A stretch of DNA of 64,000 nucleotides from the NCBI GenBank assembly GCA_044506885.1, contig JBIQKC010000014.1, forward strand, positions 1 through 64,000. Direction: 5' to 3'. A model generated the notes under the pieces. That model worked only from the letters and a program-made list of their open reading frames with translations. It was not told where the DNA came from and ran no database searches. Source of the stretch: Croceibacterium_A sp044506885 (GTDB lineage: Bacteria; Pseudomonadota; Alphaproteobacteria; Sphingomonadales; Sphingomonadaceae). This document shows, one piece after another, positions 9,957 to 19,167 of the stretch. Made by a program: the position numbers and the translations under genes. The stretch's first letter is position 1. The number at the start of each line of letters is the position of its first letter.

Positions 9957-12900
9957 TCATCCCCCGGCCAGCAGGCTGGCGTTGCCGCCAGCGGCGGTGG
10001 TGTCGATGGTGGTTACGCGTTCGGTGGCGAAGCGGATGACGTAGTGGGGGCCGCCGGCCTTGGGGCCGGTGCCCGAAAGGCCCTCGCCGCCGAACGGCTG
10101 GCTGCCGACGACCGCGCCGATCTGGTTGCGGTTGACGTAGAGGTTGCCGACGCGGGCGCGGCTTTCGACCAGCCGCCGGACGGCGTCGATCCGGCTGTGC
10201 AGGCCGAGCGTGAGGCCGTAGCCGGTGGCGTTGATGTCCGCGATCACCTGTTCCAGCCCGTCGGCGGCGAAGCGGGCGACGTGGAGCACGGGGCCGAAGT
10301 TCTCGCGCCGCAGGTCGCGGATCGAGCCGATCTCGACGATGGCGGGGGCGACGAAGGTTCCGCCGCCGCACACGGGCGGCAACTCGCGCGCCCATACCGG
10401 GCGCATCTCGCCGCGCATCTTGGCGACGTGTCCGTCGAGCGCCGTTTTGGCCTCGGCGTCGATCACCGGGCCGACATCGACCGGCAGGCCGGCCGGATCG
10501 CCGATCACCAGCGCTTCGAACGCGCCGCGGATCATTTCCAGCATCGCGTCGGCGATGTCGTCTTGCAGGTAGAGCACGCGCAGCGCCGAGCAGCGCTGGC
10601 CGGCGCTCTGGAACGCGCTCGACATCACATCGCGGGCGACCTGTTCGGGCAGGGCCGAGCTGTCGACGATCAGCGCGTTCTGGCCGCCGGTCTCGGCGAT
10701 CAGCGTGGCGATCGGCGCGTCGCGCGCGGCGAGGGCGCGGTTGATCGCGCGCGCCGTCTCGGTCGAGCCGGTGAAAGCGACCCCGGCGATGCGCGGGTCT
10801 GCGGTGAGCGCGGCCCCGACCTTGCCGTCGCCCGGAGCAAGCTGGAGCGCGTCGGTGGGGATGCCCGCCTCATGGCACAGCCGCACGGCCAGAGCGGCGA
10901 TCAGCGGGGTCTGTTCCGCCGGCTTGGCGATCACCGTGTTGCCGGCCGCCAGCGCCGCCGAGGCCATGCCGGTGAAGATCGCCAGCGGGAAGTTCCACGG
11001 GCTGATGGTGGCGAACACGCCCTTGCCGTGGAGCCGCAGCAGGTTCTGCTCGCCGGTCGGGCCGGGCAGCGGCTGTGGTGCCGAGAACAGCATCCGCGCC
11101 TCGCAAGCGTAGTAGCGCAGGAAATCGACCGCCTCGCGCACTTCGAGCACCGCGTCGACCAGGGTCTTGCCCGCCTCGCGCCGGCACAGAGAGATGAACT
11201 CGGCGGTGTGCGCCTCGAACAGGTCCGACGCCTTGACCAGCAGTTCGGCCCGCGCGCCGCCGCCCAGCGCATCCCACGCCGGTTGCGCCGCCTCCGCGCG
11301 GGCGAGCATGAGGTCGATGTCGGCGGGCGTGGCGTCGAGCGACTGGCCGACGACGACCGCGTTGTCTTGTGGCGAGCGGATGTCGTGCGTTTCACCTTCC
11401 TCCTCAGGGGAAGGGGCCGGGGGGTGAGGGCTGTCCTTGAACAGCGTGACATTCCCCTCTCCCAACCCTCTCCCCTGAAGGGGAGAGGGCTCAGAGCCGG
11501 CCAACACCGTGGGAACGGCGGCCCATTCGCGCGTCTCCAGCGTGTCCAGTTCCGCCAGCAGCGGCTCGCGCACCAGCGGATCGGCGAGGTCCACGCCGGC
11601 GCTGTTGCGGCGGTTGGGGAAGATCGCTTCGGGCAGCGGGATCGACGGATTGCGCTTCGGCTCCAGCGCCGCGAGGTCGACGACCGGGTCCGTGGTCAGT
11701 TCCGCCACCGGCACGTCGGCATCGGCCATGCGGTTGACGAACGAGGAGTTGGCCCCGTTCTCCAGCAGGCGGCGGACGAGATAGGCGAGCAGGTCCTTGT
11801 GCCCGCCGACGGGCGCGTAGATGCGCACGCGCGTTTGGCTGTCTCCCTCCTCCTCGGCGAGCACGTCGTAAACATCCTCGCCCATTCCGTGGAGGCGCTG
11901 GAATTCGAACTGGCGCCCGGCGGCGAGAACCTTGATCGCTGCGATGGTATAGGCGTTGTGCGTGGCGAAGGCGGGATAGATTGCGTCCTCCGCCGCCAGC
12001 AACTTCGTCGCACAGGCGAGATAGGACACGTCGGTCGCCACCTTGCGGGTGAACACCGGGTAGTCGGCATAGCCGCCGACCTGGCTCAGCTTGATCTCGC
12101 TGTCCCAGTAGGCGCCCTTGACCAGCCGCACCATCAGCCGCCGGTCGCGCCGCCGGGCCAGCTCGATCGCCCAGTCGCACAGCGGTACGGCGCGCTTCTG
12201 GTACGCCTGGATGGCGAGGCCGAAGCCTTGCCAGCCATTGTCGAACAGCGCGTCGTCGGCCGCCAGCGCTTCGACGATGTCGAGCGAGAGTTCGAGCCGT
12301 TCGGCTTCCTCGGCGTCGATGGTGAAATGGATGTCGGCCCGGCTTGCCGCCAGCGCGAGGTCGCGAACGATGGGGATCAGGGCCGCTTTCGCCGCCTCCG
12401 CGTGGAGGAAGTCGTAGCGCGGATAGAGCGCCGAGAGCTTGACCGAGATGCCGGGGCTGGCGCGCACGCCTTCGCCCCCCTCGCGCGCCAGCCGCTCTAT
12501 CGCCGCGGCATAGGAGCGGCGGTAGCGTTCGGCGTCGGCGAAAGTCATCGCCGCTTCGCCGAGCATGTCGAAGCTGTGCGTGAGGCCGCGCCGGCGCTCC
12601 GGCGCGGCGCGCTTGAGCGCTTCGTCGATGGTGCGGCCGAATACGAACTGGCCGCCGAGGATGCGCATGGCCTGCAAGGTCGCCTGGCGGATCACCGGCT
12701 CGCCCAGCCGGCCCACCGCGCGGCCGAGGGCGCTGGCGAAGCCCGCATCGTTACGGTTGCCGCCGCGCAGCACCTGCCCGGTCAGCATCAGCGAGAACGT
12801 GGCGGCGTTGACGAACGTCGAACCCGATTCGCCCAGCCGCTCCGACCAGTCGATGCCCGAAAGCTTGTCGTGGATCAGCGCGTCCGCCGTTTCCGCGTCG

Positions 12901-13166
12901 GGCACCCGCAGCAGCGCTTCGGCAAGGCACATCAGCGCGATGCCTTCCTCCGTGCCGAGGCCGTAGCTTTGCAGGAAGGCGTCGAGCCCGCTGGCCTTGC
13001 GCCCGCGCGCGCCCTCTATCAGCCGCGCGGCGAGAGCGGCCGCTTCGGCGTGGACTTCGGACGCGGGGGCGGCCTGGCGCAGGCGTTCGGCGATGCAGGC
13101 GTGCTCGTCCAGCCGATAGGCGGCGCGCAGGGCCGACCGGTCAATGCGATTCGCGCCGACGCTCAT
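9957..13166 (-). CDS. putA: Bifunctional proline dehydrogenase / L-glutamate-5-semialdehyde dehydrogenase
   Basis: 1069-aa enzyme oxidising proline to glutamate in two steps. The N-terminal half is the FAD proline dehydrogenase barrel (MVRLVKGAYWDSEIK, ATHNAYTIAAIK, EFQRLHGMGEDV). The C-terminal half is an aldehyde dehydrogenase (SPWNFPLAIFTGM, AFTGSTETARAIN, AETGGQNA, catalytic Cys in SAGQRCSAL). There is no N-terminal ribbon-helix-helix domain, so it should not act as its own repressor. The ATG at 13166 (MSVGANRIDRSAL) fits the family better than an in-frame ATG at 13220. Oddity: residues about 556-591 (EPSPLQGRGLGEGN..., DSPHPPAPSPEEEG) are encoded by a GC-rich palindromic repeat inserted in frame at the linker between the two domains. 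Otherwise intact. Confidence 0.96.
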   Translation of the reverse strand: MSVGANRIDRSALRAAYRLDEHACIAERLRQAAPASEVHAEAAALAARLIEGARGRKASGLDAFLQSYGLGTEEGIALMCLAEALLRVPDAETADALIHDKLSGIDWSERLGESGSTFVNAATFSLMLTGQVLRGGNRNDAGFASALGRAVGRLGEPVIRQATLQAMRILGGQFVFGRTIDEALKRAAPERRRGLTHSFDMLGEAAMTFADAERYRRSYAAAIERLAREGGEGVRASPGISVKLSALYPRYDFLHAEAAKAALIPIVRDLALAASRADIHFTIDAEEAERLELSLDIVEALAADDALFDNGWQGFGLAIQAYQKRAVPLCDWAIELARRRDRRLMVRLVKGAYWDSEIKLSQVGGYADYPVFTRKVATDVSYLACATKLLAAEDAIYPAFATHNAYTIAAIKVLAAGRQFEFQRLHGMGEDVYDVLAEEEGDSQTRVRIYAPVGGHKDLLAYLVRRLLENGANSSFVNRMADADVPVAELTTDPVVDLAALEPKRNPSIPLPEAIFPNRRNSAGVDLADPLVREPLLAELDTLETREWAAVPTVLAGSEPSPLQGRGLGEGNVTLFKDSPHPPAPSPEEEGETHDIRSPQDNAVVVGQSLDATPADIDLMLARAEAAQPAWDALGGGARAELLVKASDLFEAHTAEFISLCRREAGKTLVDAVLEVREAVDFLRYYACEARMLFSAPQPLPGPTGEQNLLRLHGKGVFATISPWNFPLAIFTGMASAALAAGNTVIAKPAEQTPLIAALAVRLCHEAGIPTDALQLAPGDGKVGAALTADPRIAGVAFTGSTETARAINRALAARDAPIATLIAETGGQNALIVDSSALPEQVARDVMSSAFQSAGQRCSALRVLYLQDDIADAMLEMIRGAFEALVIGDPAGLPVDVGPVIDAEAKTALDGHVAKMRGEMRPVWARELPPVCGGGTFVAPAIVEIGSIRDLRRENFGPVLHVARFAADGLEQVIADINATGYGLTLGLHSRIDAVRRLVESRARVGNLYVNRNQIGAVVGSQPFGGEGLSGTGPKAGGPHYVIRFATERVTTIDTTAAGGNASLLAGG
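11393..11492. repeat. GC-rich palindromic element inside putA (CCCTCTCCCC family)
   Basis: Two hairpins lie within about 100 bases: a degenerate one near 11396-11416 and a perfect one, CCCTCTCCCC/GGGGAGAGGG, at 11466-11489. The layout is that of the intergenic copies at 41762-41855 and 63586-63756. It is read through in frame and adds about 35 residues to PutA. Confidence 0.8.
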
Positions 13167-13625
13167 TTCGGCGCTTCCAGGGTGACACAAGCGACAGCCG
13201 TCACCCTTACCGTCACGCATGCTTTTCCGTGCTGTTTCAGCAAGCTGGACCGGTCAGGGCGACACGCCGGCCGCCGCCGGAAAACAAAATCGCCTTGCGG
13301 GCGCGCGACAGAAGGTTTCGCGCAGGACGCGGGCGGAAGGGAAGCGGCATCCATGCCCTTTGGATGCGCCAGTTCGAGGCCTGTAGGAAAGGTGTTTTTT
13401 CGGGGCGGGGGTATCGGTGAGAGAGCGGGGGGCGAGGGAGCGGAGGGCGAGGGAGCGAGCATGGGCGCGCCCTGCACCCTGCACCCGGTTTCAATTGCAA
13501 TCAAGAATGCTGTTTCATCCCCTCTTTCGTCATTGCGAGGAGCATAGCGACGAAGCAATCCAGGGCATTGCGCGACACGCCGTGGATTGCTTCGCTCCGC
13601 TCGCAATGACGAAACGAGGGGATAG
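13167..13625. other. Gene-free stretch upstream of putA
   Basis: No convincing gene is seen in these 459 bases. The putA-proximal part must hold its promoter, but no clear -35/-10 pair stands out. 13400-13470 is purine-rich and repetitive (GAGGGAGCGGAGGGCGAGGGAGCGAG). The MBL-proximal third is the palindromic repeat listed separately. A divergent Lrp-type putA regulator, common in this class, is absent. Confidence 0.6.
13519..13621. repeat. Palindromic intergenic repeat (GTCATTGCGAGG family, copy 2)
   Basis: Arms CCCCTCTTTCGTCATTGCGA (from 13519) and CGCAATGACGAAACGAGGGG (to 13621). Inner arms GAAGCAATCCAGGGC and CGTGGATTGCTTCG form a second stem. It sits at the 3' end of the MBL hydrolase gene. 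Confidence 0.88.
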
Positions 13626-14516
13626 CTATTCCGCAATCCATTCGTACCGGAACGCATCGCCGTCGCGCTTCACGTGGCCGGCCGAGGTGCGCCGGAAGTG
13701 GGCCGGGAAGCACATCGTGTCGGTGTCGGCGAGCCGCTCCATCGTCGCCTTGCGGACCTTGCAGGCGGCTTCCCCGTCGGTGTCGAAGGCGAACGGCAGG
13801 TCGTGGCGGATCAGTTGCACCGGATGGTGGATGACGTCGCCCCAGAATATCCCCGCGGGGCCGCCCGCCTGGGCGTTGACCGTGCAGCAGCCGGGCGAAT
13901 GGCCGAAGGCCGGTTCGAGCCAGACGCCGTCGCCGATCTCGCGGTGGGCGACCGCATCCTCGTCCACCACCTCGCCCTGCCCGGCTTCCATCACCGGCAC
14001 GATCGAATCGACGAAGGCCGCGTTGTGCAGCGCCTCCCCTTGCGGATCGTTCCTGAAATATTCGAAATCGCGCCTGCCGAAGACGTAGCGCGCGTTGGGG
14101 AAGGTCGGCGTCCACCTGCCGTTTTCGAGCCGGGTGTTCCAGCCGACGTGATCGAAGTGCAGGTGGGTGCACATGACCATGTCGATGTCTTCGGGCGCGA
14201 AGCCCGCGCGGCGCAGGTTGCCGAGATAGTCGGTGTCGAGCTGGTGAACCTCGGGCAGATCGCGATTCTTGTGGTTGCCGCAGCAGGTGTCGATCAGGAT
14301 GCGCCGGCCGTCGATCTCGATCACCCACGAATGGACCGAGAAGGTCATGAAGCTGGTTTCGGGATCGGCGGTGATTTCGTCGGGCTGGTCGTACCAGGCG
14401 AGCAGGCGGCGCATGTCGTCCGCCGTCGTGCCGGGGAGCTGGCTGAGCAGCGGCACCGGGCTGTCCATTTCGTGGACCTTGTGGACCCGCATCCGGCCCA
14501 GCTCGATCGGCTTCAT
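13626..14516 (-). CDS. MBL-fold metallo-hydrolase
   Basis: 296-aa metallo-beta-lactamase-fold hydrolase. The di-zinc signature THLHFDHVGW supplies HxHxDH. Further ligands are in GHSPGC, WGDVIH and the C-terminal FPAHFRR. The order and spacing resemble the lactonase/'MBL fold metallo-hydrolase' group that also includes acyl-homoserine-lactone lactonases. The gene is divergent from the ThDP enzyme, with 52 bases between their starts, and a shared promoter region is likely. The substrate is unknown. A lactone or ester made or used by the neighbouring ThDP enzyme is one possibility, but nothing in the sequence proves it. Confidence 0.88.
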   Translation of the reverse strand: MKPIELGRMRVHKVHEMDSPVPLLSQLPGTTADDMRRLLAWYDQPDEITADPETSFMTFSVHSWVIEIDGRRILIDTCCGNHKNRDLPEVHQLDTDYLGNLRRAGFAPEDIDMVMCTHLHFDHVGWNTRLENGRWTPTFPNARYVFGRRDFEYFRNDPQGEALHNAAFVDSIVPVMEAGQGEVVDEDAVAHREIGDGVWLEPAFGHSPGCCTVNAQAGGPAGIFWGDVIHHPVQLIRHDLPFAFDTDGEAACKVRKATMERLADTDTMCFPAHFRRTSAGHVKRDGDAFRYEWIAE

Positions 14517-14568
14517 TGCTCTCTCCCGTCCCGTGTTCTAGCCGGTTGGCGGCATTGTGGGAGAAAGC

Positions 14569-16242
14569 ATGAGACAGGGCAACGGACATCGCGACTTTCC
14601 GGTCCACGCCAACGGCACGGTCGCGGACGCCATCGCCGCGGTGCTGAAGCGCGAGGGGGTGGAGATCGTCTTCGGCTATCCGCGCAACCAGGTCCTCGAA
14701 GCGGCGGCGCGGATCGATATTCGCACAGTGATCGTCCGGCAGGAACGCACCGGGCTGCACATGGCCGACGCCGTCAGCCGCATGTCCAAGGGCGAGACAA
14801 TGGGCGTGTTCGTGATGCAGCAAGGGCCGGGCGCGGAAAACGCCATGGGCGGCGTGGCGCAGGCCTTTGCCGACAGCGTGCCGGTGCTGGTGATGCCGCA
14901 GGGCTATGCGCTGAGCCAGATGTACGTGCCCTACAACTTCAATTCGACCCGCAGCATGGCGACCTACGCCAAGCATGCGGAGCCGCTGACCAGCCCGGAT
15001 CAGGTCGTGCCGGTGCTGCGCCGCGCCTTCGCCATGCTGCGCAACGGCCGCCCGCAGCCGGTGGTGATCGAACTGCCCTACGACGTGCTCGACAAGCCGT
15101 ACGAGGCCGCGTTCGACTATGCGCCGGGCAAGGTGGCGCTGTCGCAGCCGGGGCAGGCGGACATCGAAGCGGCGACGGAGCTGCTGGCGGCGGCGGAGAA
15201 CCCGGCGATCTATGCCGGGCAGGGCGTCCACTGGTCCGAAGCCTATGCCGAACTGCGCGCGCTGGCCGAGCATCTGGCGATCCCGGTGATGACCAGCCTG
15301 CCGGGCAAGAGCGCGTTCGACGAGACGCATCCGCTGGCGCTCGGCTCCGGCGGCAACGGCATCAACGGCTGCGTGCGCAAGTGGCTGGACGAATGCGACC
15401 TGCTGCTGGGCGTCGGGTGCAGCTTCACCGCCACCGCCTTCGGCCTCGCCATTCCACCGGGCAAGCGGGTGATCCACGCGACGCTCGACCCGCTCGACAT
15501 CGACAAGTCGGTGCCGAGCGAGGTGGCGCTGGTCGGCGATGCGAAGTTGACGCTCGCGGCGCTGCTGGAGGCGGTGAAGCGGCGCGTTCCGGAACCGCGC
15601 GATGCTGCGCCTGTTGCACAGCAAATCGTTGAAACCGAAAGAAAATGGTTGGAGGCATGGGAGCCGAAGCGTTCGCAGGAGACGAGCCCGCTGTCACCTT
15701 ACCGCGTGCTGCGCGATCTCTACGATACGGTGGACGTCGATAACACGATCGTGACCCACGACGCGGGCAGTCCGCGCGACCAGCTGGTGCCGTTCTGGAA
15801 ATCGACGACGCCGCACAGCTACATCGGCTGGGGCAAGTCGACCCAGCTCGGCTATGGCCTCGGCCTGGCGATGGGGGCGAAGCTGGTCCATCCGGACAAG
15901 CTGTGCATCAACGTCTGGGGCGATGCCGCGATCGGGTTCACCGGCACCGATCTGGAGACGGCGGCGCGCGACAATATCCCGATCCTCTCGATCCTGCTCA
16001 ACAACGAGGCGATGGCGATCGAGCTGCCGATCATGCCGGTGGCGACCGACAAGTACCGCGCGACCGACATCACCGGCGACTATGCCGCCTTTGCCCGCGC
16101 GCTCGGCTGCCATGGCGAGCGGGTGACCGAAGCGGCTCAGATCGTCGCGGCGCTGAGGCGCGCCATCGCCGCGACGGAGGCGGGCCAGCCGGCGCTGGTC
16201 GAATTCATCACCGAGCAGGAGACGCAGATCTCGCGCGGGTAG
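14569..16242 (+). CDS. Thiamine-diphosphate-dependent enzyme (acetolactate synthase-like)
   Basis: 557-aa three-domain ThDP enzyme of the acetolactate synthase/benzoylformate decarboxylase class. The N-terminal pyrimidine-binding domain has VRQERTGLHMADAVSRMSKG, with the cofactor-activating Glu. The central domain follows (PAIYAGQGVHWSEAY). The C-terminal pyrophosphate domain has WGDAAIGFTGTDLETAARDN, then LLNN, the GD-x(n)-NN metal motif. The ATG at 14569 has GGGAGAA 5 bases upstream; a GTG at 14557 lacks such a site. The active site is not the standard anabolic acetolactate synthase sequence, and no small regulatory subunit gene is adjacent. It is therefore probably a catabolic decarboxylase or carboligase of unknown substrate. 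Confidence 0.88.
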   Translation: MRQGNGHRDFPVHANGTVADAIAAVLKREGVEIVFGYPRNQVLEAAARIDIRTVIVRQERTGLHMADAVSRMSKGETMGVFVMQQGPGAENAMGGVAQAFADSVPVLVMPQGYALSQMYVPYNFNSTRSMATYAKHAEPLTSPDQVVPVLRRAFAMLRNGRPQPVVIELPYDVLDKPYEAAFDYAPGKVALSQPGQADIEAATELLAAAENPAIYAGQGVHWSEAYAELRALAEHLAIPVMTSLPGKSAFDETHPLALGSGGNGINGCVRKWLDECDLLLGVGCSFTATAFGLAIPPGKRVIHATLDPLDIDKSVPSEVALVGDAKLTLAALLEAVKRRVPEPRDAAPVAQQIVETERKWLEAWEPKRSQETSPLSPYRVLRDLYDTVDVDNTIVTHDAGSPRDQLVPFWKSTTPHSYIGWGKSTQLGYGLGLAMGAKLVHPDKLCINVWGDAAIGFTGTDLETAARDNIPILSILLNNEAMAIELPIMPVATDKYRATDITGDYAAFARALGCHGERVTEAAQIVAALRRAIAATEAGQPALVEFITEQETQISRG

Positions 16243-16310
16243 CCGGGTCGCTAACCGCCCCTTAACCACATTGCGCAATACCGGCCCGCTCGACTGGGGA
16301 CGGATGCGAT

Positions 16311-18668
16311 ATGGACGATCTGCTGGCCGAATTCGTTGCCGAGACGCGCGAGATGCTCGCCGCGCTCGCCGGCGAGATCGTGGCCTGGGAGGCCGATCCC
16401 GCCGACCGCCACCGGCTCGATACGATTTTCCGCTTCGTCCATACGGTGAAGGGCAACTGCGGCTTCTTCGACTTTCCCCGGCTGGAGGCGCTGAGCCACG
16501 CGGCCGAGGACGCGCTGGCGGACGTGCGCGCGGGACGCCGGACGGCGGATCGCAAGCTGGTCGACATGGTGCTGGCGACGATCGACCGGATCGGCGCGAT
16601 GATCGAGGAGATCGAGCGCGGCGAGCCGTTGTCCGAAGCCGGCGACGACGCGCTGATCGCGGCGCTTTCGGGATCGGCCGGGGACGCCGAGATCGCGCTG
16701 GAGCAGGTGGGAGGAGCGGCGCACGCCGTCTCGCACGCATCCGAGCAGCGCACCATCCGCCTGCCGGTGGAACTGATCGACCAGGTGATGAGCGGCGTTT
16801 CCGAAATGGTGCTGGCGCGCAACGACATCGCGCGGCGGCTGCAACTGGCGGGTGGCGATACGGGGTTGGAAGCGCCGTTCTCGCGTCTCTCGGCGCTGAT
16901 CGCCGAAGTGCGCGACGCGATCACCCGCACGCGGATGCGGCGGATCGAGGGCCTGTTAACGACCTTCCCGCGCCTGGTGCGCGACCTGTCCGCCGAACTG
17001 GGCAAGCAGGTTTTCGTCGAACTGGAGAACGGCGAGGTCGAGCTGGACCGCGAGATGATCGAGCTGATCCGCGATCCGCTGCTGCACATCATCCGCAACG
17101 CGGTGGACCACGGCATCGAGCCGCCGGCCGATCGCCGCGCGGCGGGCAAGCGCGAAGCCGGAATGCTGACCATTTCCGCGCGCCAGACCGGCAACACGAT
17201 CCACATCGGCATCATGGACGACGGCCGCGGGATCGATTGCGACAGGCTGGCCGCGAAAGCCGTGGCGGCGGGCCTGCGCACCGACGAGCAGATCGCCGCG
17301 ATGAGCCGCGAGGAGAAGATCGAGCTGATCTTCGAGGCCGGGCTGTCCACCGCCGAGAGCGTCACCGCGATTTCGGGGCGCGGCGTGGGCATGGACGTGG
17401 TGCGGGCCAACATCGAGAAGTTCGGCGGCACGCTGGAGATCGAATCGGTGGCCGGGGAAGGCACCCGGTTCCTGATCTGCGTTCCCCTGACGCTGAGCAT
17501 CCTGCCGAGCCTGACGGTTGAGGCCGGGGGCCAGACTTTCGCCATTCCGCGCTCCTACGTCGAGGAAATCGTCAGCACGGCGGGCGGCACGCTGGAGTTC
17601 GCGCAAGTGGGCGAGCGGCGGTTCGTGACGTTCCGCGAGCGGCGGCTGGCCTGCATCCAGCTCGGCGATGCACTGGGGCTGGACGAGGCGGACGAGGGGG
17701 CGGCGCTGTTCGTGATCCTGCGGCTGGGCTGGGGCGATCTCTATGCGCTGGCGGTGGACCGGATCTTCGACCACCAGGAACTGGTCATCAAGCCGCTGGC
17801 CCCTGGGATCATGCGCAGCGGCCTGTTCGTCGGCTGCACGCAGATGGACGATGGAACGCCCGTGCTGGTGCTCGACGTCGCCGCCATCGGCTATGGCGCG
17901 GGGATCCCGCGCGAGCTGCACCGGCCGAGCGGGACGACGGCGGCCACCGGAAAGGCGGTCCATATGGAGGACGACAGCTTGCGCGTGGTGCTGTTCCGCG
18001 CGCTCGACGGCGTCCGCCGGGCGATCGCGATGAGCGCGGTGGAGCAGGTCGAACGCGTCGAGGCGGCGGCCATCACCAGGCCGGGGGCGAATGCGCAGAT
18101 CGTGCTGGGCGAGGACATCCTGCCGCTGGCGGGCGTGCCCGACGGAGCGGAGCTGCCCGCCAGCCTGACCATCCTTCGCCTGGCGTCCGGGAACGAGCGG
18201 CTGGCCTATGCCGCGCGCGAAGTGCTCGAGATCGCGAACGTGAACGGCGCGCTCGAACCTGTCGAGGGCGAGGCGGCGCTGGCCGGGGTGGCGCTGATAG
18301 AGGGCGAACCGGCCGAGCTTGTCGACTGCCATGCCTTGTTCGCGCGCCGCTGCGCCCATAGCGCGGTCAGCCGCGGGCTGACCTGCCGGCTGGACGGCGA
18401 GGACGACTGGATGCGCAATTTCCTCGGACCGATCATCGAGGCCGCCGGATACCGCATCGTCGCCGGCAACGAGGAGGCGGACATCGCCTTCGTCGATCGC
18501 CCGGCGGCTGCGGCGGCGGAGGACGAGCCGGGCGCCGCCGCGCGCCGGGCGATCCGCCTGCGCGACAGGCCGGAGGCGGCCGGCGACGCGGGCGACAGCA
18601 TCTACCGCTACGACCGCGCGGCGCTGATGTCGGCGCTGCTGCGCGCAGGCGAGGAGTTGGCCGCATGA
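16311..18668 (+). CDS. cheA: Chemotaxis histidine kinase CheA, lacking P2 and with a duplicated CheW-like module
   Basis: 785-aa kinase of a chemosensory array. P1: phospho-accepting His44 in FVHTVKGNCGFF. P3 dimerisation follows about residue 150. P4 ATPase: HIIRNAVDHGIE (N box), DDGRGID (G1), GRGVGMDVV (G2). P5, CheW-like: about 390-530. There is no room between P1 and P3 for a full P2 CheY/CheB-docking domain. A second CheW-like repeat (VVLFRALDGVRRAIAMSAVEQVERV) spans about 540-680. The last ~85 residues (WMRNFLGPIIEAAGYRIV...IAFVD) look like a decayed receiver domain. First gene of cheA-W-Y-B-R; its stop overlaps the cheW start. Confidence 0.95.
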   Translation: MDDLLAEFVAETREMLAALAGEIVAWEADPADRHRLDTIFRFVHTVKGNCGFFDFPRLEALSHAAEDALADVRAGRRTADRKLVDMVLATIDRIGAMIEEIERGEPLSEAGDDALIAALSGSAGDAEIALEQVGGAAHAVSHASEQRTIRLPVELIDQVMSGVSEMVLARNDIARRLQLAGGDTGLEAPFSRLSALIAEVRDAITRTRMRRIEGLLTTFPRLVRDLSAELGKQVFVELENGEVELDREMIELIRDPLLHIIRNAVDHGIEPPADRRAAGKREAGMLTISARQTGNTIHIGIMDDGRGIDCDRLAAKAVAAGLRTDEQIAAMSREEKIELIFEAGLSTAESVTAISGRGVGMDVVRANIEKFGGTLEIESVAGEGTRFLICVPLTLSILPSLTVEAGGQTFAIPRSYVEEIVSTAGGTLEFAQVGERRFVTFRERRLACIQLGDALGLDEADEGAALFVILRLGWGDLYALAVDRIFDHQELVIKPLAPGIMRSGLFVGCTQMDDGTPVLVLDVAAIGYGAGIPRELHRPSGTTAATGKAVHMEDDSLRVVLFRALDGVRRAIAMSAVEQVERVEAAAITRPGANAQIVLGEDILPLAGVPDGAELPASLTILRLASGNERLAYAAREVLEIANVNGALEPVEGEAALAGVALIEGEPAELVDCHALFARRCAHSAVSRGLTCRLDGEDDWMRNFLGPIIEAAGYRIVAGNEEADIAFVDRPAAAAAEDEPGAAARRAIRLRDRPEAAGDAGDSIYRYDRAALMSALLRAGEELAA

Positions 18669-19114
18669 CCGATATGCTGCTGGTGGTGCAACTGGGCGGA
18701 CGACGGGCGGCGATCCCCGCGGAGCGGGTCAATTCGGTGATCGAGCTGACCGGGCTTACGCCGGTGCCGCGCGCGCCGGCGCATGTCGCCGGCCTCGCCG
18801 CGCTGCGCAGCCGGCCGCTGACGGTGATAGATTGCGGCGCCTCGCTCGAACTGGAGGAGCGCGGCGAGGACGACCGCACGCGCCGCGCCGTGGTCGTCGA
18901 GCACGAAGGCCATCTCTACGGGCTGCTGGTGGACGGCGCGGACGACATCGTCGCCGCCGCGGCCGAGCCGACGCCGCTGGGGGCGGATCCCGGTCCGGGC
19001 TGGAGCCGCATCGCCACCGGGCGCGTGGAATCGGAACACGGCGCGCTGCTGCTGATCGACATCGCCGCGCTGATCGACGGGCCGGGCGAACGTCCCGAAC
19101 GTCAGGCCGCTTAA
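18665..19114 (+). CDS. cheW: Chemotaxis coupling protein CheW
   Basis: 149-aa single-domain adaptor that links receptors to CheA. The two SH3-like subdomains are recognisable (LLVVQLGGRRAAIPAERVNSV ... GLAALRSRPLTVIDCGASL ... VVEHEGHLYGLLVDGADDIV). The start ATG overlaps the cheA stop (ATGA), so the two are translationally coupled. The length is normal. It belongs to the same transcription unit as the cheY, cheB and cheR genes downstream. Confidence 0.94.
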   Translation: MTDMLLVVQLGGRRAAIPAERVNSVIELTGLTPVPRAPAHVAGLAALRSRPLTVIDCGASLELEERGEDDRTRRAVVVEHEGHLYGLLVDGADDIVAAAAEPTPLGADPGPGWSRIATGRVESEHGALLLIDIAALIDGPGERPERQAA

Positions 19115-19167
19115 GCCAAAAATTACGTTCTCGGAATATTGCAGCCACAAGGATGAGGACAGGGCTG

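Noticed and set aside
13400..13470. G-rich tract with GAGGGAGCGGAGGGCGAGG as a possible G-quadruplex or small RNA
   Set aside because: G runs are mostly two to three and interrupted. No promoter or terminator frames it, so there is nothing to support an RNA gene.
10044..13547. Very long open frame (about 1167 codons) antisense to putA
   Set aside because: It is a mirror of the high third-position GC of putA. The translation has no family motifs and is dominated by Arg/Gly/Ala/His. PutA motifs on the minus strand are complete.
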